64,000 nucleotides of DNA from Acholeplasmatales bacterium (GTDB taxonomy: Bacteria > Bacillota_I > Bacilli_A > Acholeplasmatales > Anaeroplasmataceae), in the NCBI GenBank assembly GCA_017449215.1, contig JAFSJY010000017.1:20340-84339 (forward strand). Reading direction: 5' to 3'. Position numbers and translations under genes: made by a program. The notes below the pieces were generated by a model that ran no database searches, had not been told where the DNA came from, and worked only from the letters and a program-made list of their open reading frames with translations. Shown piece by piece: positions 8,440 through 17,535 of this stretch. Position 1 is the stretch's first letter, and the number at the start of each line of letters is the position of its first letter.

Positions 8440-10998
8440 ATGAAAGAGAACTATTTTAAGAGTTACTTTAAGACTTCTGGTCTATTGACAACAATCATCG
8501 CTATCTTAGCGTTTGCTGTAGTTGGCTACCTATCTATTTTCACAAAGGCTGTTAATACAAACCTTGCGAATATTATTACAGGTGTAGTCATCGCAGCATT
8601 AGGTTGTTTCGCATTAATAGGCTTCAGTGGTCTTAAAAGAGAAAAATGTGGCTTCGTTGATTTCTTACGTGTAGTTGGCTTTATCGCTAGCTTAGTATTA
8701 TTAATCATGTGTGCTGCAAAGGGCGGTCACGGCCTATTACTTACTGGCTTCGCAGTAGAATGTGGCTTATTATTTATTCAAGTTGCATTACGTTTTGTTT
8801 TCTGTCAAACATACGACGAGGATGCATCATTCAAGAATTACTTTGGTACATTAGCTGGTAAATACAATCCACTAGTAATTTTAGTTGCTGGTGCTGTAGT
8901 TGCATTCATTGCTGTAATCCTATTTAAGACAGATGCTTTAACAGGTATCGATGCATTAAAGAATTACATGCAATATAAATATGTATTCTTCGGTGGTGTT
9001 ATCGCATTAGTAGTAATGATGATTATCCTTGGCTTAGATAAGAGTACTGATGTAAACTTCTTTGATTTAATCTTATCTGTATTATTCGTAGCATCTGCTT
9101 ACCTATGTGTATTCACAGCTCCTGCTGGTTTAACAAATTCTATCGTACCATTCTTATTAATCGTATTTGGTTTATCAATTGGTACTGCAATGCTAATTAG
9201 AGCTATATTATATAATAAGGGTAAAGGTTATTCTAACCCAGCTCATAAGATTAGAACTTATTTCAAGTCTGTATATGATGAATATGATGTAACTATTCCT
9301 CTATTCTGTAGCTTAGTTGTTATCCTATTAGTATTAATTGGTGCTGGTAAGCTTTATGGAGATAAGACATTAATCATCAATAGAGTTTGGAAGGCTGCTG
9401 CTAGTGATGGTGCTATTATGGCATTATATATCATTGCATTAGTTATTGGTCTATGTGGTGTTGTATTAACATTAGTATTTAGAAAGTTCAAGGCACAAAG
9501 TGCTGTTAGAACAGATGATATCTTAGTTGGTTTATTATTTGCTTCATTCTTCGTAGTATTATACGGAATTGTAATGTTAGCATTTACTAAGCATGATTTC
9601 TTCGGAAATACTGCAAATATTATCTTATTCATTGGTTATGCATTAATCTTTGTATACTCTGCTGTAGTACAATTTATTAGATTAAAGAAATTCGAGCCAA
9701 TTCAAGCTGTAATCACTGCTGCTCCAAAGGTTGAAGAAGAGGAAGCTGCTCAAGAAGAGGCTGAAGAGGAAGAAGCAGTTGAAGAAGAAGTTAAAGAGGA
9801 AGAAGTTAAAGAAGAGGAAAATAATGATCCATTCGCATTAACTGAAGAGGATGAAGCATTATTTAATTCATATTATGGTGCTGAAGCTACTGAAGAAGAG
9901 CAACCTCAAGAAGAAGTTGTTGAAGAGGTAGTTGAGGAAGAAGAACCTGTTGAAGAAGTTCAAGAAGAAGAGGTTGTCGAAGAAGTTGTTGAAGAGCAAC
10001 CTGTTGAAGAAGTAACTGAAGAAGTTGTTGAAGAAGAAGCTGAAGAGGAAGCCGAGGAAGAGGAAGAAGAGGCTGAGGAAGAGGAAGCTGAAGAAGAAAA
10101 CCTTGAAGAAGACGGCGAGCCTGTAGAAGATGTTCAACATGAAGCCCATAAGGAAGAAAATATCGTTGTTCAAGACTTCCAAGTTCTTGATGAAAATGGC
10201 GAAGTTAGAAAGATTAAGAGAAAGTTCTTAACTAAGATGATGTTTGCTCCTTACCAAACTAAGGAATATTATAACGAAATTAAGAATTATTTAGGATTAT
10301 ATCGTGCTAAGGGCCGTCAATCTGCTAGATGTGAATCATTCAGATATAAGGGCTTAGTTGCAAAGGTTGCTTTAGGTGGAAAGTCAGTTAAGGTATTCTT
10401 AGCAATTGATCCATCATTCATTGATGAAAATCCTAAGTATCATTTAAAGGATGTTTCTGAGAAGAAGCAATATCAAGAAGTTCCAGTAATGATGAAGGTT
10501 AGATCTGATAGAGGTCTAAAGTATTTCAAGGAATTAGTTGATTATATGTTCGCAACTCGTGGTGTTAAGCCAAAGAGAAATTATGAGAATGTTGATTACT
10601 TACCTACATTAATTCCAAATGGTGAAGCTATCCTAGCTACATTAGGTATGTCAACTTATTATTTACAAAATTCAATGAATGCTAAGGGTATTCCTGATGA
10701 AATGCCAGATAATCTTGAGGATTACTTACCAATGATTCCTGGTGAAGAATTACCTGAAGGTGAAGAAATTGAAGCTACTGTATACTTAGATACTTTATGT
10801 AACCATTTCGAAGATGGTAACGAAGTTACAATCGATGTTCTTAAGTCATTACATATTGTTACTCGTGGTAACGTATTAAGAGTTAAGGCTCGTGGTACAT
10901 TAGATAAGAAGTTAATCATCTATGCTGAGTACTTCGACGAAGATGCATTAAAGATGTTAATGTGTACAAATTGTACAGCAGTTAAGGTTGTAAGATAG
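8440..10998 (+). CDS. Large polytopic membrane protein with Glu-rich linker and C-terminal uL15-like domain
   Basis: 852 residues; start ATG 8440 is set by AAAGGAGA eight bases upstream (an in-frame TTG at 8407 is rejected). Residues 1-425 contain about twelve hydrophobic segments. Residues 430-560 are almost only Glu, Val and Ala (EEVVEE repeats). A soluble part follows: at about 595-700 a domain with LGLYRAKGRQSARCESF and PVMMKVRSDRGLKYFKEL, which I have seen in other Bacillota proteins without known function. The last 70 residues (VTIDVLKSLHIV, then LRVKARGTLDKKLII and EDALKMLMCTN) follow the pattern of the C-terminal domain of ribosomal protein uL15. It is not the ribosomal protein itself: it is membrane-bound and far larger. 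Function unknown. Has its own promoter and terminator. Confidence 0.75.
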   Translation: MKENYFKSYFKTSGLLTTIIAILAFAVVGYLSIFTKAVNTNLANIITGVVIAALGCFALIGFSGLKREKCGFVDFLRVVGFIASLVLLIMCAAKGGHGLLLTGFAVECGLLFIQVALRFVFCQTYDEDASFKNYFGTLAGKYNPLVILVAGAVVAFIAVILFKTDALTGIDALKNYMQYKYVFFGGVIALVVMMIILGLDKSTDVNFFDLILSVLFVASAYLCVFTAPAGLTNSIVPFLLIVFGLSIGTAMLIRAILYNKGKGYSNPAHKIRTYFKSVYDEYDVTIPLFCSLVVILLVLIGAGKLYGDKTLIINRVWKAAASDGAIMALYIIALVIGLCGVVLTLVFRKFKAQSAVRTDDILVGLLFASFFVVLYGIVMLAFTKHDFFGNTANIILFIGYALIFVYSAVVQFIRLKKFEPIQAVITAAPKVEEEEAAQEEAEEEEAVEEEVKEEEVKEEENNDPFALTEEDEALFNSYYGAEATEEEQPQEEVVEEVVEEEEPVEEVQEEEVVEEVVEEQPVEEVTEEVVEEEAEEEAEEEEEEAEEEEAEEENLEEDGEPVEDVQHEAHKEENIVVQDFQVLDENGEVRKIKRKFLTKMMFAPYQTKEYYNEIKNYLGLYRAKGRQSARCESFRYKGLVAKVALGGKSVKVFLAIDPSFIDENPKYHLKDVSEKKQYQEVPVMMKVRSDRGLKYFKELVDYMFATRGVKPKRNYENVDYLPTLIPNGEAILATLGMSTYYLQNSMNAKGIPDEMPDNLEDYLPMIPGEELPEGEEIEATVYLDTLCNHFEDGNEVTIDVLKSLHIVTRGNVLRVKARGTLDKKLIIYAEYFDEDALKMLMCTNCTAVKVVR
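9732..10116 (+). repeat. Low-complexity GAAGAA/GTTGAA-type repeat encoding the Glu-rich linker
   Basis: Degenerate tandem triplets, mostly GAA, GAG and GTT, inside the 8440 gene, giving about 130 residues dominated by glutamate. The antisense strand shows a spurious Phe/Leu-rich frame here. Confidence 0.85.
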
Positions 10999-11014
10999 TT
11001 CTTTAAAATAAAAG

Positions 11015-11045
11015 AAGGTCTAGCTATGCTAGGCCTTTTCTTTTT
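11015..11045 (+). terminator. Terminator after the 8440 gene
   Basis: AAGGTCTAGC / GCTAGGCCTT stem (11015-11024 / 11028-11037; one T-G pair), loop TAT, then TTCTTTTT. Confidence 0.85.
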
Positions 11046-11057
11046 GCCTTAAAGCAA

Positions 11058-11085
11058 AATAAAAAGTGTTGGTTGCCCAACACTT
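11058..11085 (-). terminator. Terminator of the fumarase-malic enzyme operon
   Basis: Perfect stem AAGTGTTGG / CCAACACTT (11064-11072 / 11077-11085) with a T-tract on the minus strand, 12 bases after the malic enzyme stop. Confidence 0.85.
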
Positions 11086-11096
11086 ATATTAGTTAA

Positions 11097-12305
11097 TTAA
11101 TTTTCATTATATTCATTAATACCAGCTACGCCAGTTTCTATTGCCGCTAGAGCAACAGCCTTTGAAACAGCCTTAGCAACTCTCTTATCGAAAGCACCAG
11201 GTACGATATAATCAGGACTTAATTCATCATCTGAAATGATATAAGCTAATGCCTTAGCAGCAGCTAGCTTCATTTCCTCGTTAATCTTTCTTGCTCTTAC
11301 AGCAAGCGCACCCTTGAATAAACCAGGGAATGCTAATACGTTATTGATTTGGTTAGGAAAATCTGATCTACCAGAGCCTACGATATAAGCACCAGCTTCC
11401 TTAGCTTCCATATAACCAATTTCAGGTGTTGGATTTGCCATTGCAAATACGATTGCACCATCATTCATTGTCTTAATCATTTCAGGTGTTACAAGTCTTG
11501 GAGCTGATACACCAACGAAGGCATCGGCACCCTTTAAAATAGAAGCTAATGTACCATCATGATTTTCAGGAGTAGTATAAGTACCTTCATCAATTAATTC
11601 CTTAATTAAGAAATTATATGAATCATATTTTTTCTTATCAATAACACCTGTAATATCAGATGCGTAAATTTTACCTACACCAATTCTCTTTAGCATTTTA
11701 GCAATCATAGAACCAGCAGCTCCAGTACCTGACATAACAACAGTCATATCACTTAAATTTCTCTTTGTAAGTCTAGCAACATTCATAAATGCTGCGGCTA
11801 CGATAATAGAAGTACCATGCTGATCATCATGGAATACTGGAATATCCATTTCCTTGATTAATCTTCTTTCAATTTCAACACATCTTGGTGCTGAAATATC
11901 TTCTAGATTAATAGCGCCAAGTGTTGGCTCTAAAATCTTACATGTCTTAATGATTTCTTCAACATCCTGAGTCTTTAAGCATAGAGGAATAGAATCTACA
12001 CCGGCTAACTCCTTCATTAAGATTGACTTACCTTCCATAACTGGAATAGCACCATAAGGTCCAATGTTACCAAGACCTAATACTGCAGAACCATCTGTAA
12101 TAACAGCTACCATATTAGATTTAGAAGTATACTTATAAGCTAATTCCTTATCCTTTTCAATTTCCTTACATACATATGCAACACCAGGTGTATATGCAAG
12201 TGATAAGTCAGCTTGATTTTCTACCTTTACCTTAGATTTGATTTCAAGCTTACCACCATTTTCATGAAGCTTTAAGCTTTTTTCCTTTAATTCATTTGCG
12301 TCCAT
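11097..12305 (-). CDS. NAD(P)-dependent malic enzyme
   Basis: 402 residues. Oxidatively decarboxylates malate to pyruvate and CO2. The short bacterial malic enzyme signatures are present: LAYTPGVAYVC, ITDGSAVLGLGNIGP, the metal/catalytic region FHDDQHGT, the dinucleotide loop SGTGAAGS, and FAMANPTPEI with QINNVLAFPG near the end. Start ATG 12305 has GGAGAG on the minus strand before it; an in-frame upstream start inside the fumarase gene is rejected. It is the third gene of the operon, one base after the fumarase beta stop, so fumarate to malate to pyruvate is carried by one transcript. Cofactor preference is not read from sequence. Confidence 0.95.
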   Translation of the reverse strand: MDANELKEKSLKLHENGGKLEIKSKVKVENQADLSLAYTPGVAYVCKEIEKDKELAYKYTSKSNMVAVITDGSAVLGLGNIGPYGAIPVMEGKSILMKELAGVDSIPLCLKTQDVEEIIKTCKILEPTLGAINLEDISAPRCVEIERRLIKEMDIPVFHDDQHGTSIIVAAAFMNVARLTKRNLSDMTVVMSGTGAAGSMIAKMLKRIGVGKIYASDITGVIDKKKYDSYNFLIKELIDEGTYTTPENHDGTLASILKGADAFVGVSAPRLVTPEMIKTMNDGAIVFAMANPTPEIGYMEAKEAGAYIVGSGRSDFPNQINNVLAFPGLFKGALAVRARKINEEMKLAAAKALAYIISDDELSPDYIVPGAFDKRVAKAVSKAVALAAIETGVAGINEYNEN

Positions 12306-12306
12306 A

Positions 12307-12834
12307 TTAATCTCTCCTATCAAATATATTATTACCAAAATAATCAATTGCTAAAATCATCTTAAATCCATCTACCTCAAGTCTCTTGATAGATTCAGGG
12401 CCTAAATCGAAAAACGCGATTTCTTGGGCCTTTTTTACTGATTTAGCAAGTAATGCACCACAGCCACCAGTAGTAACGAAATATAAAATCTTATTATCTA
12501 TATAAGTTTTTACACATTCTTCATCTCTTGGACCCTTACCAATAGTAGCTAGTACATTCATCTTAGGCATCATATATGCAAATTTATCCATTCTTGATGA
12601 TGTTGTAGGTCCAATAGAACCAACTACATTACCTGGCTTTGTTGGAGTAGGTCCAGCATAATAAATAAATGAATTACTAAAATCTACTGGAAGCTCCTCA
12701 CCATTTTTCATCATTTGTTCCATTCTTAAATGAGCGGCATCTCTTGATGTATAGATAATACCAGTTAATTCAACAACATCACCAGCATGTAATGTTTTTA
12801 GTTTTTCTAAATCCTTAGGTATTTCAATTCTCAT
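12307..12834 (-). CDS. Class I fumarate hydratase, beta (C-terminal) subunit
   Basis: 175 residues, the small swivelling subunit of the iron-sulfur fumarase / tartrate dehydratase family. GDVVELTGIIYTSRDAAH and VGSIGPTTSSRMD are typical of the beta domain, and TTGGCGALLA lies near the C-terminus. It closes the active site formed with the alpha subunit encoded just upstream. Its ATG shares one base with the alpha stop (TAATG), which points to translational coupling and equal synthesis. Because the neighbour is malic enzyme, fumarase is more likely than tartrate dehydratase. Specificity is inferred. Confidence 0.93.
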   Translation of the reverse strand: MRIEIPKDLEKLKTLHAGDVVELTGIIYTSRDAAHLRMEQMMKNGEELPVDFSNSFIYYAGPTPTKPGNVVGSIGPTTSSRMDKFAYMMPKMNVLATIGKGPRDEECVKTYIDNKILYFVTTGGCGALLAKSVKKAQEIAFFDLGPESIKRLEVDGFKMILAIDYFGNNIFDRRD

Positions 12835-13670
12835 TATAGAATCACCACCTTATGACGTGAAGCGTGACATTGAATGTTTACAGCAACAGGAAGTGAAGCT
12901 ATATGGCAAGGATATAAATTAACCTTAACTGCAAGTGCAGTAGTTTTACCGCCTAAGCCCATAGGACCAACTCTTAAATCATTCAATTCCTTATATAATT
13001 CCTTTTCAAGCTTATTTGCATCAGGGTCACTTGATTCATCATCAATAGGACGAAGAAGAGCCTCCTTAGCGATTAAGCCAGCCTTTTCTATATCTCCACC
13101 GATACCAACACCTACAACAAGTGGAGGACATGGTCTACCACCAGCCTCTTTTACAGTATCAAGTACAAATTTCTTTATTCCTTGAATTCCATCTGCAGGC
13201 ACAAGCATTTTAACCTTAGACATGTTTTCAGAACCAGCACCCTTAGGACAGATTGTTATTTTTAATTTATCACCCATAACAAATTTAATATGAATAATAC
13301 CAGGAGTATTATCCTTTGTATTAACTCTATTAAGAGGTGATTTAACAACACTCTTTCTTAAATAGCCCTTTGTATAACCATCACTAATTCCTTTATTAAT
13401 GGCATCATAAATATCACCATTAATATGAACATCATTTCCTATTTCAACAAATACAACAGTAATACCTGTATCTTGACACATAGGAACATTTTCTTTAGTA
13501 GCTAATTCATCATTTTCAATAATTTGAGATAGGATTTCCTTAGCTAAGCCATCTTCATTATTCATAGCTTTTTTAAGACATGATAATACATCATTTTCAA
13601 TGTATGTTGCAGCCTCAATACAAAGCCTTGAAACCTCTTTAGTTATTGCTTCTGGTTCAATAATTTTCAT
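12834..13670 (-). CDS. Class I fumarate hydratase, alpha (Fe-S) subunit
   Basis: 278 residues, binds the oxygen-labile [4Fe-4S] cluster that hydrates fumarate. Likely cluster Cys are in MCQDTG (about residue 65), in [11 protein letters not shown] and in NIQCHASRH near the end. PKGAGSEN and [16 protein letters not shown] are further family signatures. First gene of the operon; the start is preceded by GAGGTATAAGT on the minus strand. The split two-gene form, rather than one fused polypeptide, is the common Bacillota arrangement. The oxygen-sensitive class fits a fermenting anaerobe. Confidence 0.95.
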   Translation of the reverse strand: MKIIEPEAITKEVSRLCIEAATYIENDVLSCLKKAMNNEDGLAKEILSQIIENDELATKENVPMCQDTGITVVFVEIGNDVHINGDIYDAINKGISDGYTKGYLRKSVVKSPLNRVNTKDNTPGIIHIKFVMGDKLKITICPKGAGSENMSKVKMLVPADGIQGIKKFVLDTVKEAGGRPCPPLVVGVGIGGDIEKAGLIAKEALLRPIDDESSDPDANKLEKELYKELNDLRVGPMGLGGKTTALAVKVNLYPCHIASLPVAVNIQCHASRHKVVIL

Positions 13671-13691
13671 ACTTATACCTCACATGCGTTT

Positions 13692-13720
13692 ATTATACAC
13701 TTAAATTAGTTATTTTGAAA
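13692..13720 (-). promoter_or_regulatory. Promoter of the fumarase-malic enzyme operon
   Basis: Minus strand: TATAAT (13697-13692), 17-base spacer, weak -35 TTTCAA (13720-13715). The divergent lipoprotein gene has ATGCTAAAAT, a -10-like element, near 13758. Confidence 0.45.
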
Positions 13721-13790
13721 TGATTTTTATTATTTATAATAAAATATCGAAAAATATGCTAAAATTAATAAAAGGTAAGGTGATATTAAT

Positions 13791-14318
13791 ATGAAAAAAA
13801 TAATTCTATTTATAAATATGATTTTTGTTGCTTTTTTATTATTATCTTGTACTACTAGTTGTTCTAAATTTGGAAGTTATACAGAATGTTCTGAAATCAT
13901 TGTTCCTGGAATATTAAATTGTAAGTCTGGCGGTGATACAGAAGAAGTTTATGAATATATATGTGAAGATGCTGATTATGAAAAAATTTATTCTTTTAGA
14001 AAAGTTAGAACCATAACTCTAAATGATTTTAATTATGAAATAGGTTTGTATGTTGGTGATATTTACACATGGAAAAGAACAATTTATTATAATGAAAACA
14101 CTAAAAAAGTATGTATTGTTATAGAACAAAATGTTAATAAATCAGTAGATGATTCAATTTATTCTTATATAAAAAATCATCCAGTATTTGAAACTGGTGT
14201 TACAGATTCTGACTATAAGTATTTTACTGAGTTAGAATCAAATTATGCTTATAGAGAAGAATACTATGATTTGAGTAATGAGGAAGATATAAGTTTTAAA
14301 CCAGTTAAGAAGATATAA
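13791..14318 (+). CDS. Small predicted lipoprotein, unknown function
   Basis: 175 residues. Hydrophobic signal segment followed by lipobox LLSC with the acylated Cys at residue 20, so the mature protein should be anchored on the outer face of the membrane. The mature part is polar, rich in Tyr, Glu and Asp, with further Cys (24, 33, 44, 58). No domain recognised. ATG 13791 has AAGGTGA upstream. A separate serine acetyltransferase gene follows 57 bases on, with a TATAAT between them, so the two need not be co-transcribed. Confidence 0.7.
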   Translation: MKKIILFINMIFVAFLLLSCTTSCSKFGSYTECSEIIVPGILNCKSGGDTEEVYEYICEDADYEKIYSFRKVRTITLNDFNYEIGLYVGDIYTWKRTIYYNENTKKVCIVIEQNVNKSVDDSIYSYIKNHPVFETGVTDSDYKYFTELESNYAYREEYYDLSNEEDISFKPVKKI

Positions 14319-14375
14319 GCATACACCTATTAATTGATTTAAATATATAGTATAATTATAAATGAGGTATTATTT

Positions 14376-15200
14376 ATGACAAGTTATAAGGATTGGTTAA
14401 TGTCTAAGAAGGCAGAACAGAAGCATGGCGAAGCTGTGGATTATGCTGATATAAAGAAGTTCTTAATTAATATTAAAGGATTATTCTTCCCAGGCTATGT
14501 TGAAAAATTTGCCACATTAGATGATTATTTAGAGGAAAAAAGTTCATCAGTAAAGTTTTATTTAAAGAGAATGCTATCTGGAATTGAAAAGCTTACAAAG
14601 GAAACTTTAGATAAGGATGATATCATTTGTAAGTTCTATGAGGCAATTCCTGAGGTAGATAGATTATTAAAAACAGATATTCAAGCTATGTTTGATGGAG
14701 ACCCTGCTTGTAAATCACCAGTAGAAATAATATTATGCTATCCTGGATTTACAGCAATATTCACATATAGAATTGCACATATTCTATATGAATTAAATGT
14801 TCCTGTATTACCAAGATTCTTAACAGAAACTGCTCATTCAAAGACTGGTATTGATATTAACCCTGGTGCTAAGATTGATGAATATTTCTTTATCGACCAT
14901 GGTACAGGTATTGTAATAGGTGAAACATGTGTTATTGGTAAGCATGTTAAGCTATATCAAGGAGTTACTCTTGGTGCCTTATCATTATCTAAGGGTCATG
15001 ATTTAATTAATGTTAAGCGTCACCCTACTATTTGTGATAATGTTACTATTTATAGTGGAGCTTCAATCTTTGGTGGTAATACTATAATTGGAGAGAATAC
15101 AACTATTGGCTCATCAGTATTCATTACTGAAAGTGTAGACGCTAATATGGTTGTTACGTTAGAGGGAATCTCAAAGAAGCACTCAAAGGGAGGAATCTAA
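14376..15200 (+). CDS. cysE: Serine O-acetyltransferase, EpsC type
   Basis: 274 residues. Makes O-acetylserine from serine and acetyl-CoA, the first step of cysteine synthesis. The N-terminal helical domain (about 1-130) ends with the family signature DPACKSPVEIILCYPGF. The left-handed beta-helix carries FFIDHGTGIVIGETCVIG, with the catalytic His-Asp region, and QGVTLGA. The length and helical N-terminus match the EpsC branch of the family. No cysteine synthase gene is in the window. The esterase gene starts one base after the stop, indicating an operon. Confidence 0.93.
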   Translation: MTSYKDWLMSKKAEQKHGEAVDYADIKKFLINIKGLFFPGYVEKFATLDDYLEEKSSSVKFYLKRMLSGIEKLTKETLDKDDIICKFYEAIPEVDRLLKTDIQAMFDGDPACKSPVEIILCYPGFTAIFTYRIAHILYELNVPVLPRFLTETAHSKTGIDINPGAKIDEYFFIDHGTGIVIGETCVIGKHVKLYQGVTLGALSLSKGHDLINVKRHPTICDNVTIYSGASIFGGNTIIGENTTIGSSVFITESVDANMVVTLEGISKKHSKGGI

Positions 15201-15201
15201 G

Positions 15202-15960
15202 ATGAAGGTTGAATATTATAAGGAATGGAGCTCTGTATATCAAAGAGATTTAGAATTTAAGGTATTTGGACATGCTGGAAAGCCTTGTATTGCTTTCCCA
15301 AGCCAGGATGGTAGATTCTTTGATTATGAAAATAGAGGAATCATTGATTCAATGAGCTGGTATATTGAGCAAGGAAAGATTCAAGTATTCTGTGTTGAAT
15401 CAATGGATCAGGAATCTTTTTCTGCGACATATAAAAGCGGCTATGATAGAATAAGAGCTCAAGAAGCTTATTATGAATATATCATTAAGGATATTGTTCC
15501 TAGAGTATATGAAATTAATACATATGGTAATGGCGGAGGAGTAGCTTCTGGCATTATGACCTTTGGTGTATCACTTGGTGCTTACCATGCAGTTAATTTC
15601 ATAATGAGAAGACCTGATATTTTTGATGCAGTATTAGCGTTATCTGGTGTATATGATTCATATTTCTTTATACAAGGCTATTCAGATGAATTAATGTTCT
15701 TAAATTCACCTGTAGAATCATTAAAGAATATGGCATATGATCACCCATATGTTAATATGTATAAGAACTCAAGAATAGTTATCTGTGTAGGTCAAGGTAA
15801 CTGGGAAGAAGAATGCTTAAAATCAACAAGAGAAATGGATACACAATTACATCGTTTAGGCATTCCAGCATGGTGTGATTATTGGGGATATGACAAGCCT
15901 CATGACTGGCCAAGCTGGCTTGAACAAGTGCCTTACTTTTTGTATCATATTTTAGACTAG
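15202..15960 (+). CDS. Esterase D-type alpha/beta hydrolase
   Basis: 252 residues, cytoplasmic (no signal peptide). The nucleophile elbow is FGVSLGAYHA (GxSxG; Ser about residue 124), followed by FDAVLALSGVYD, the usual strand after it, and a late CDYWGYDKPHDWPSW with a candidate catalytic His. This matches the putative esterase family related to esterase D and antigen 85. The substrate is not known. Ribosome site GGGAGG overlaps the end of the serine acetyltransferase gene, one base upstream, so the genes are co-expressed. A role in removing O-acetyl groups would fit the neighbour but is speculation. Confidence 0.82.
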   Translation: MKVEYYKEWSSVYQRDLEFKVFGHAGKPCIAFPSQDGRFFDYENRGIIDSMSWYIEQGKIQVFCVESMDQESFSATYKSGYDRIRAQEAYYEYIIKDIVPRVYEINTYGNGGGVASGIMTFGVSLGAYHAVNFIMRRPDIFDAVLALSGVYDSYFFIQGYSDELMFLNSPVESLKNMAYDHPYVNMYKNSRIVICVGQGNWEEECLKSTREMDTQLHRLGIPAWCDYWGYDKPHDWPSWLEQVPYFLYHILD

Positions 15961-16072
15961 AAAAAATTGAAGATTAATGAATTTTGGAGAATATTTATAT
16001 TCTCCATTTTTCTTTCATAAATCTTTCATAATTTTCTACTTTCAATTATTTTTATAAATTTAAAATTTATTA

Positions 16073-16100
16073 TTGTAATTCTGAAATTTTAGTCTATAAT
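16073..16100 (+). promoter_or_regulatory. pot operon promoter
   Basis: TTGTAA (16073-16078), 16-base spacer, TATAAT (16095-16100). Transcription should begin near 16107, directly at the first hairpin of the leader. Confidence 0.6.
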
Positions 16101-16106
16101 TAATAT

Positions 16107-16239
16107 CGTTCAATAAATAATTATTGAACATCTGTCACGTTAAATGTAGAATTACATTTTTAACGATTTACAGGCCAAAAAAAGAATATTAGGAGAAAGG
16201 ATAAGAAAAGACATTGTTCTTTTCGTTCGGTAAATTGAG
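16107..16239 (+). promoter_or_regulatory. Structured 5' leader of potABCD
   Basis: Three foldable elements in about 130 bases. A perfect 9-bp hairpin GTTCAATAA / TTATTGAAC (16108-16116 / 16121-16129), loop ATAA, lies at the predicted transcript start. A compound hairpin follows: CTGT (16132-16135) with ACAG (16170-16173), CGTTAA (16138-16143) with TTAACG (16160-16165), ATGTA (16144-16148) with TACAT (16153-16157). GAAAAGA / TCTTTTC (16205-16211 / 16218-16224) lies between AGGAGAAAGG (16191-16200) and the TTG start at 16240. I know no described riboswitch with this pattern. The first repeat could instead be a protein operator. The rest of 15961-16107 shows nothing else. Confidence 0.45.
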
Positions 16240-17532
16240 TTGGAAAGAAAGCCAATTATCGAATTGCACAATATCGTTAAATATTATGGCGATAACTGTG
16301 TTGTAGATAACATTGATTTGGATATCTACGAAAATGAGTTTATTACTCTTTTAGGACCATCTGGTTGTGGTAAAACTACTACACTAAGAATGATCGGAGG
16401 ATTTGAGTATCCTACAAGTGGTGAAATTATTGTTAATGGAAAGATTATTAATGATCTACCTGCTTATGCAAGACCTATTAATACAGTTTTCCAAAGATAT
16501 GCATTATTCCCACATTTAAACGTTTTTGATAACGTTGCATTTGGTTTAGTAAACCGCGGAAGAAGATTTTTAATCGATTTTTATGGCGGCGATGAGCAAG
16601 TTGCAAAAGATGCCTTAGAGTACAACCAAAAGATTGGTAAGGCTCAAGGAAAGACTGTACCTTCTTATTTTGATATTAGAAGATACCTTAAGGCTAGAGT
16701 TGCTGAATCAGTAAGTGAAGCATTAAAGCTAGTTAATCTTTCTGGTTATGAGGAGAGAAAGATTGACAAAATTTCAGGTGGACAAATGCAGAGAGTTGCA
16801 ATTGCCCGCGCCATTATTTTAAAGCCAAAGATTCTTTTACTAGATGAACCATTATCTGCATTAGACCATAAGCTAAGAGTTAACATGCAATACGAGCTTA
16901 AGGAAATGCAAAAGAATCTAGGTATTACATTTATTTTCGTTACACATGACCAAGAAGAAGCAATGGTTATGAGTGACCGTATTGTTATTATGAAGGATGG
17001 TATCATCCAGCAACAAGGTTCTCCAAAGGATATCTATAATGAACCAAACAACAGATATGTTGCTAACTTCATTGGTGAATCTGATATTGTTAAGGGTGTT
17101 TACCTAAAGAAGAATTTAGTTAAGTTCTTAGGACAAGAATTCCCTGTAGTTGGTTATGAATTCGATGATAATGAAATCGTTGATGTAGTAATTAGACCAG
17201 AGGACTGGGATATCGTTCCAAGAGAAACTGCAAAGGTTATTGCTAAAGTTACATCTTCAATCTTCAAGGGTGTTCATTACGAATTATTAGTAGATATCGA
17301 AGGTAATGAATTCGTTGTACATACATATGAAGACATTCAAGCAGGAGAAATCATTGGTTTAACAGTAGACCCATATGAAATCTGCTTAATGAAGGAAGAT
17401 GGTTCACCTAAAAAGCTTGTACCATTAACTCAGGAGGAATCAAGAAAGGCTGTTACATTATTTGATGTAGCTGCTAAGTATGAGACTAAGAATGATTTCT
17501 ATGGTCATGAGGAAGCTTCGGAGGAAAAGTAG
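16240..17532 (+). CDS. potA: Spermidine/putrescine ABC transporter ATPase PotA
   Basis: 430 residues. Walker A GPSGCGKTTT near residue 40, signature ISGGQMQRVAIARA, Walker B ILLLDEPLSALDH, H-loop FVTHDQEEA, and a C-terminal TOBE region. Between the Q-loop and the signature there is an insert of about 50 residues not found in short PotA proteins. Energises polyamine uptake by PotBCD. The start is TTG 16240: it gives the family N-terminus ERKPIIEL, and no ATG fits. The nearest strong ribosome site is about 40 bases upstream, with a hairpin between. potB follows after three bases. Confidence 0.95.
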   Translation: MERKPIIELHNIVKYYGDNCVVDNIDLDIYENEFITLLGPSGCGKTTTLRMIGGFEYPTSGEIIVNGKIINDLPAYARPINTVFQRYALFPHLNVFDNVAFGLVNRGRRFLIDFYGGDEQVAKDALEYNQKIGKAQGKTVPSYFDIRRYLKARVAESVSEALKLVNLSGYEERKIDKISGGQMQRVAIARAIILKPKILLLDEPLSALDHKLRVNMQYELKEMQKNLGITFIFVTHDQEEAMVMSDRIVIMKDGIIQQQGSPKDIYNEPNNRYVANFIGESDIVKGVYLKKNLVKFLGQEFPVVGYEFDDNEIVDVVIRPEDWDIVPRETAKVIAKVTSSIFKGVHYELLVDIEGNEFVVHTYEDIQAGEIIGLTVDPYEICLMKEDGSPKKLVPLTQEESRKAVTLFDVAAKYETKNDFYGHEEASEEK

Positions 17533-17535
17533 TCT

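Noticed and set aside
9868..10182. Antisense frame rich in Phe and Leu
   Set aside because: It is the complement of the Glu-rich repeat; composition explains it and there is no ribosome site.
12874..13185. Plus-strand frame opposite the fumarase alpha gene
   Set aside because: Lies wholly inside a well-supported gene on the other strand and has no family resemblance.
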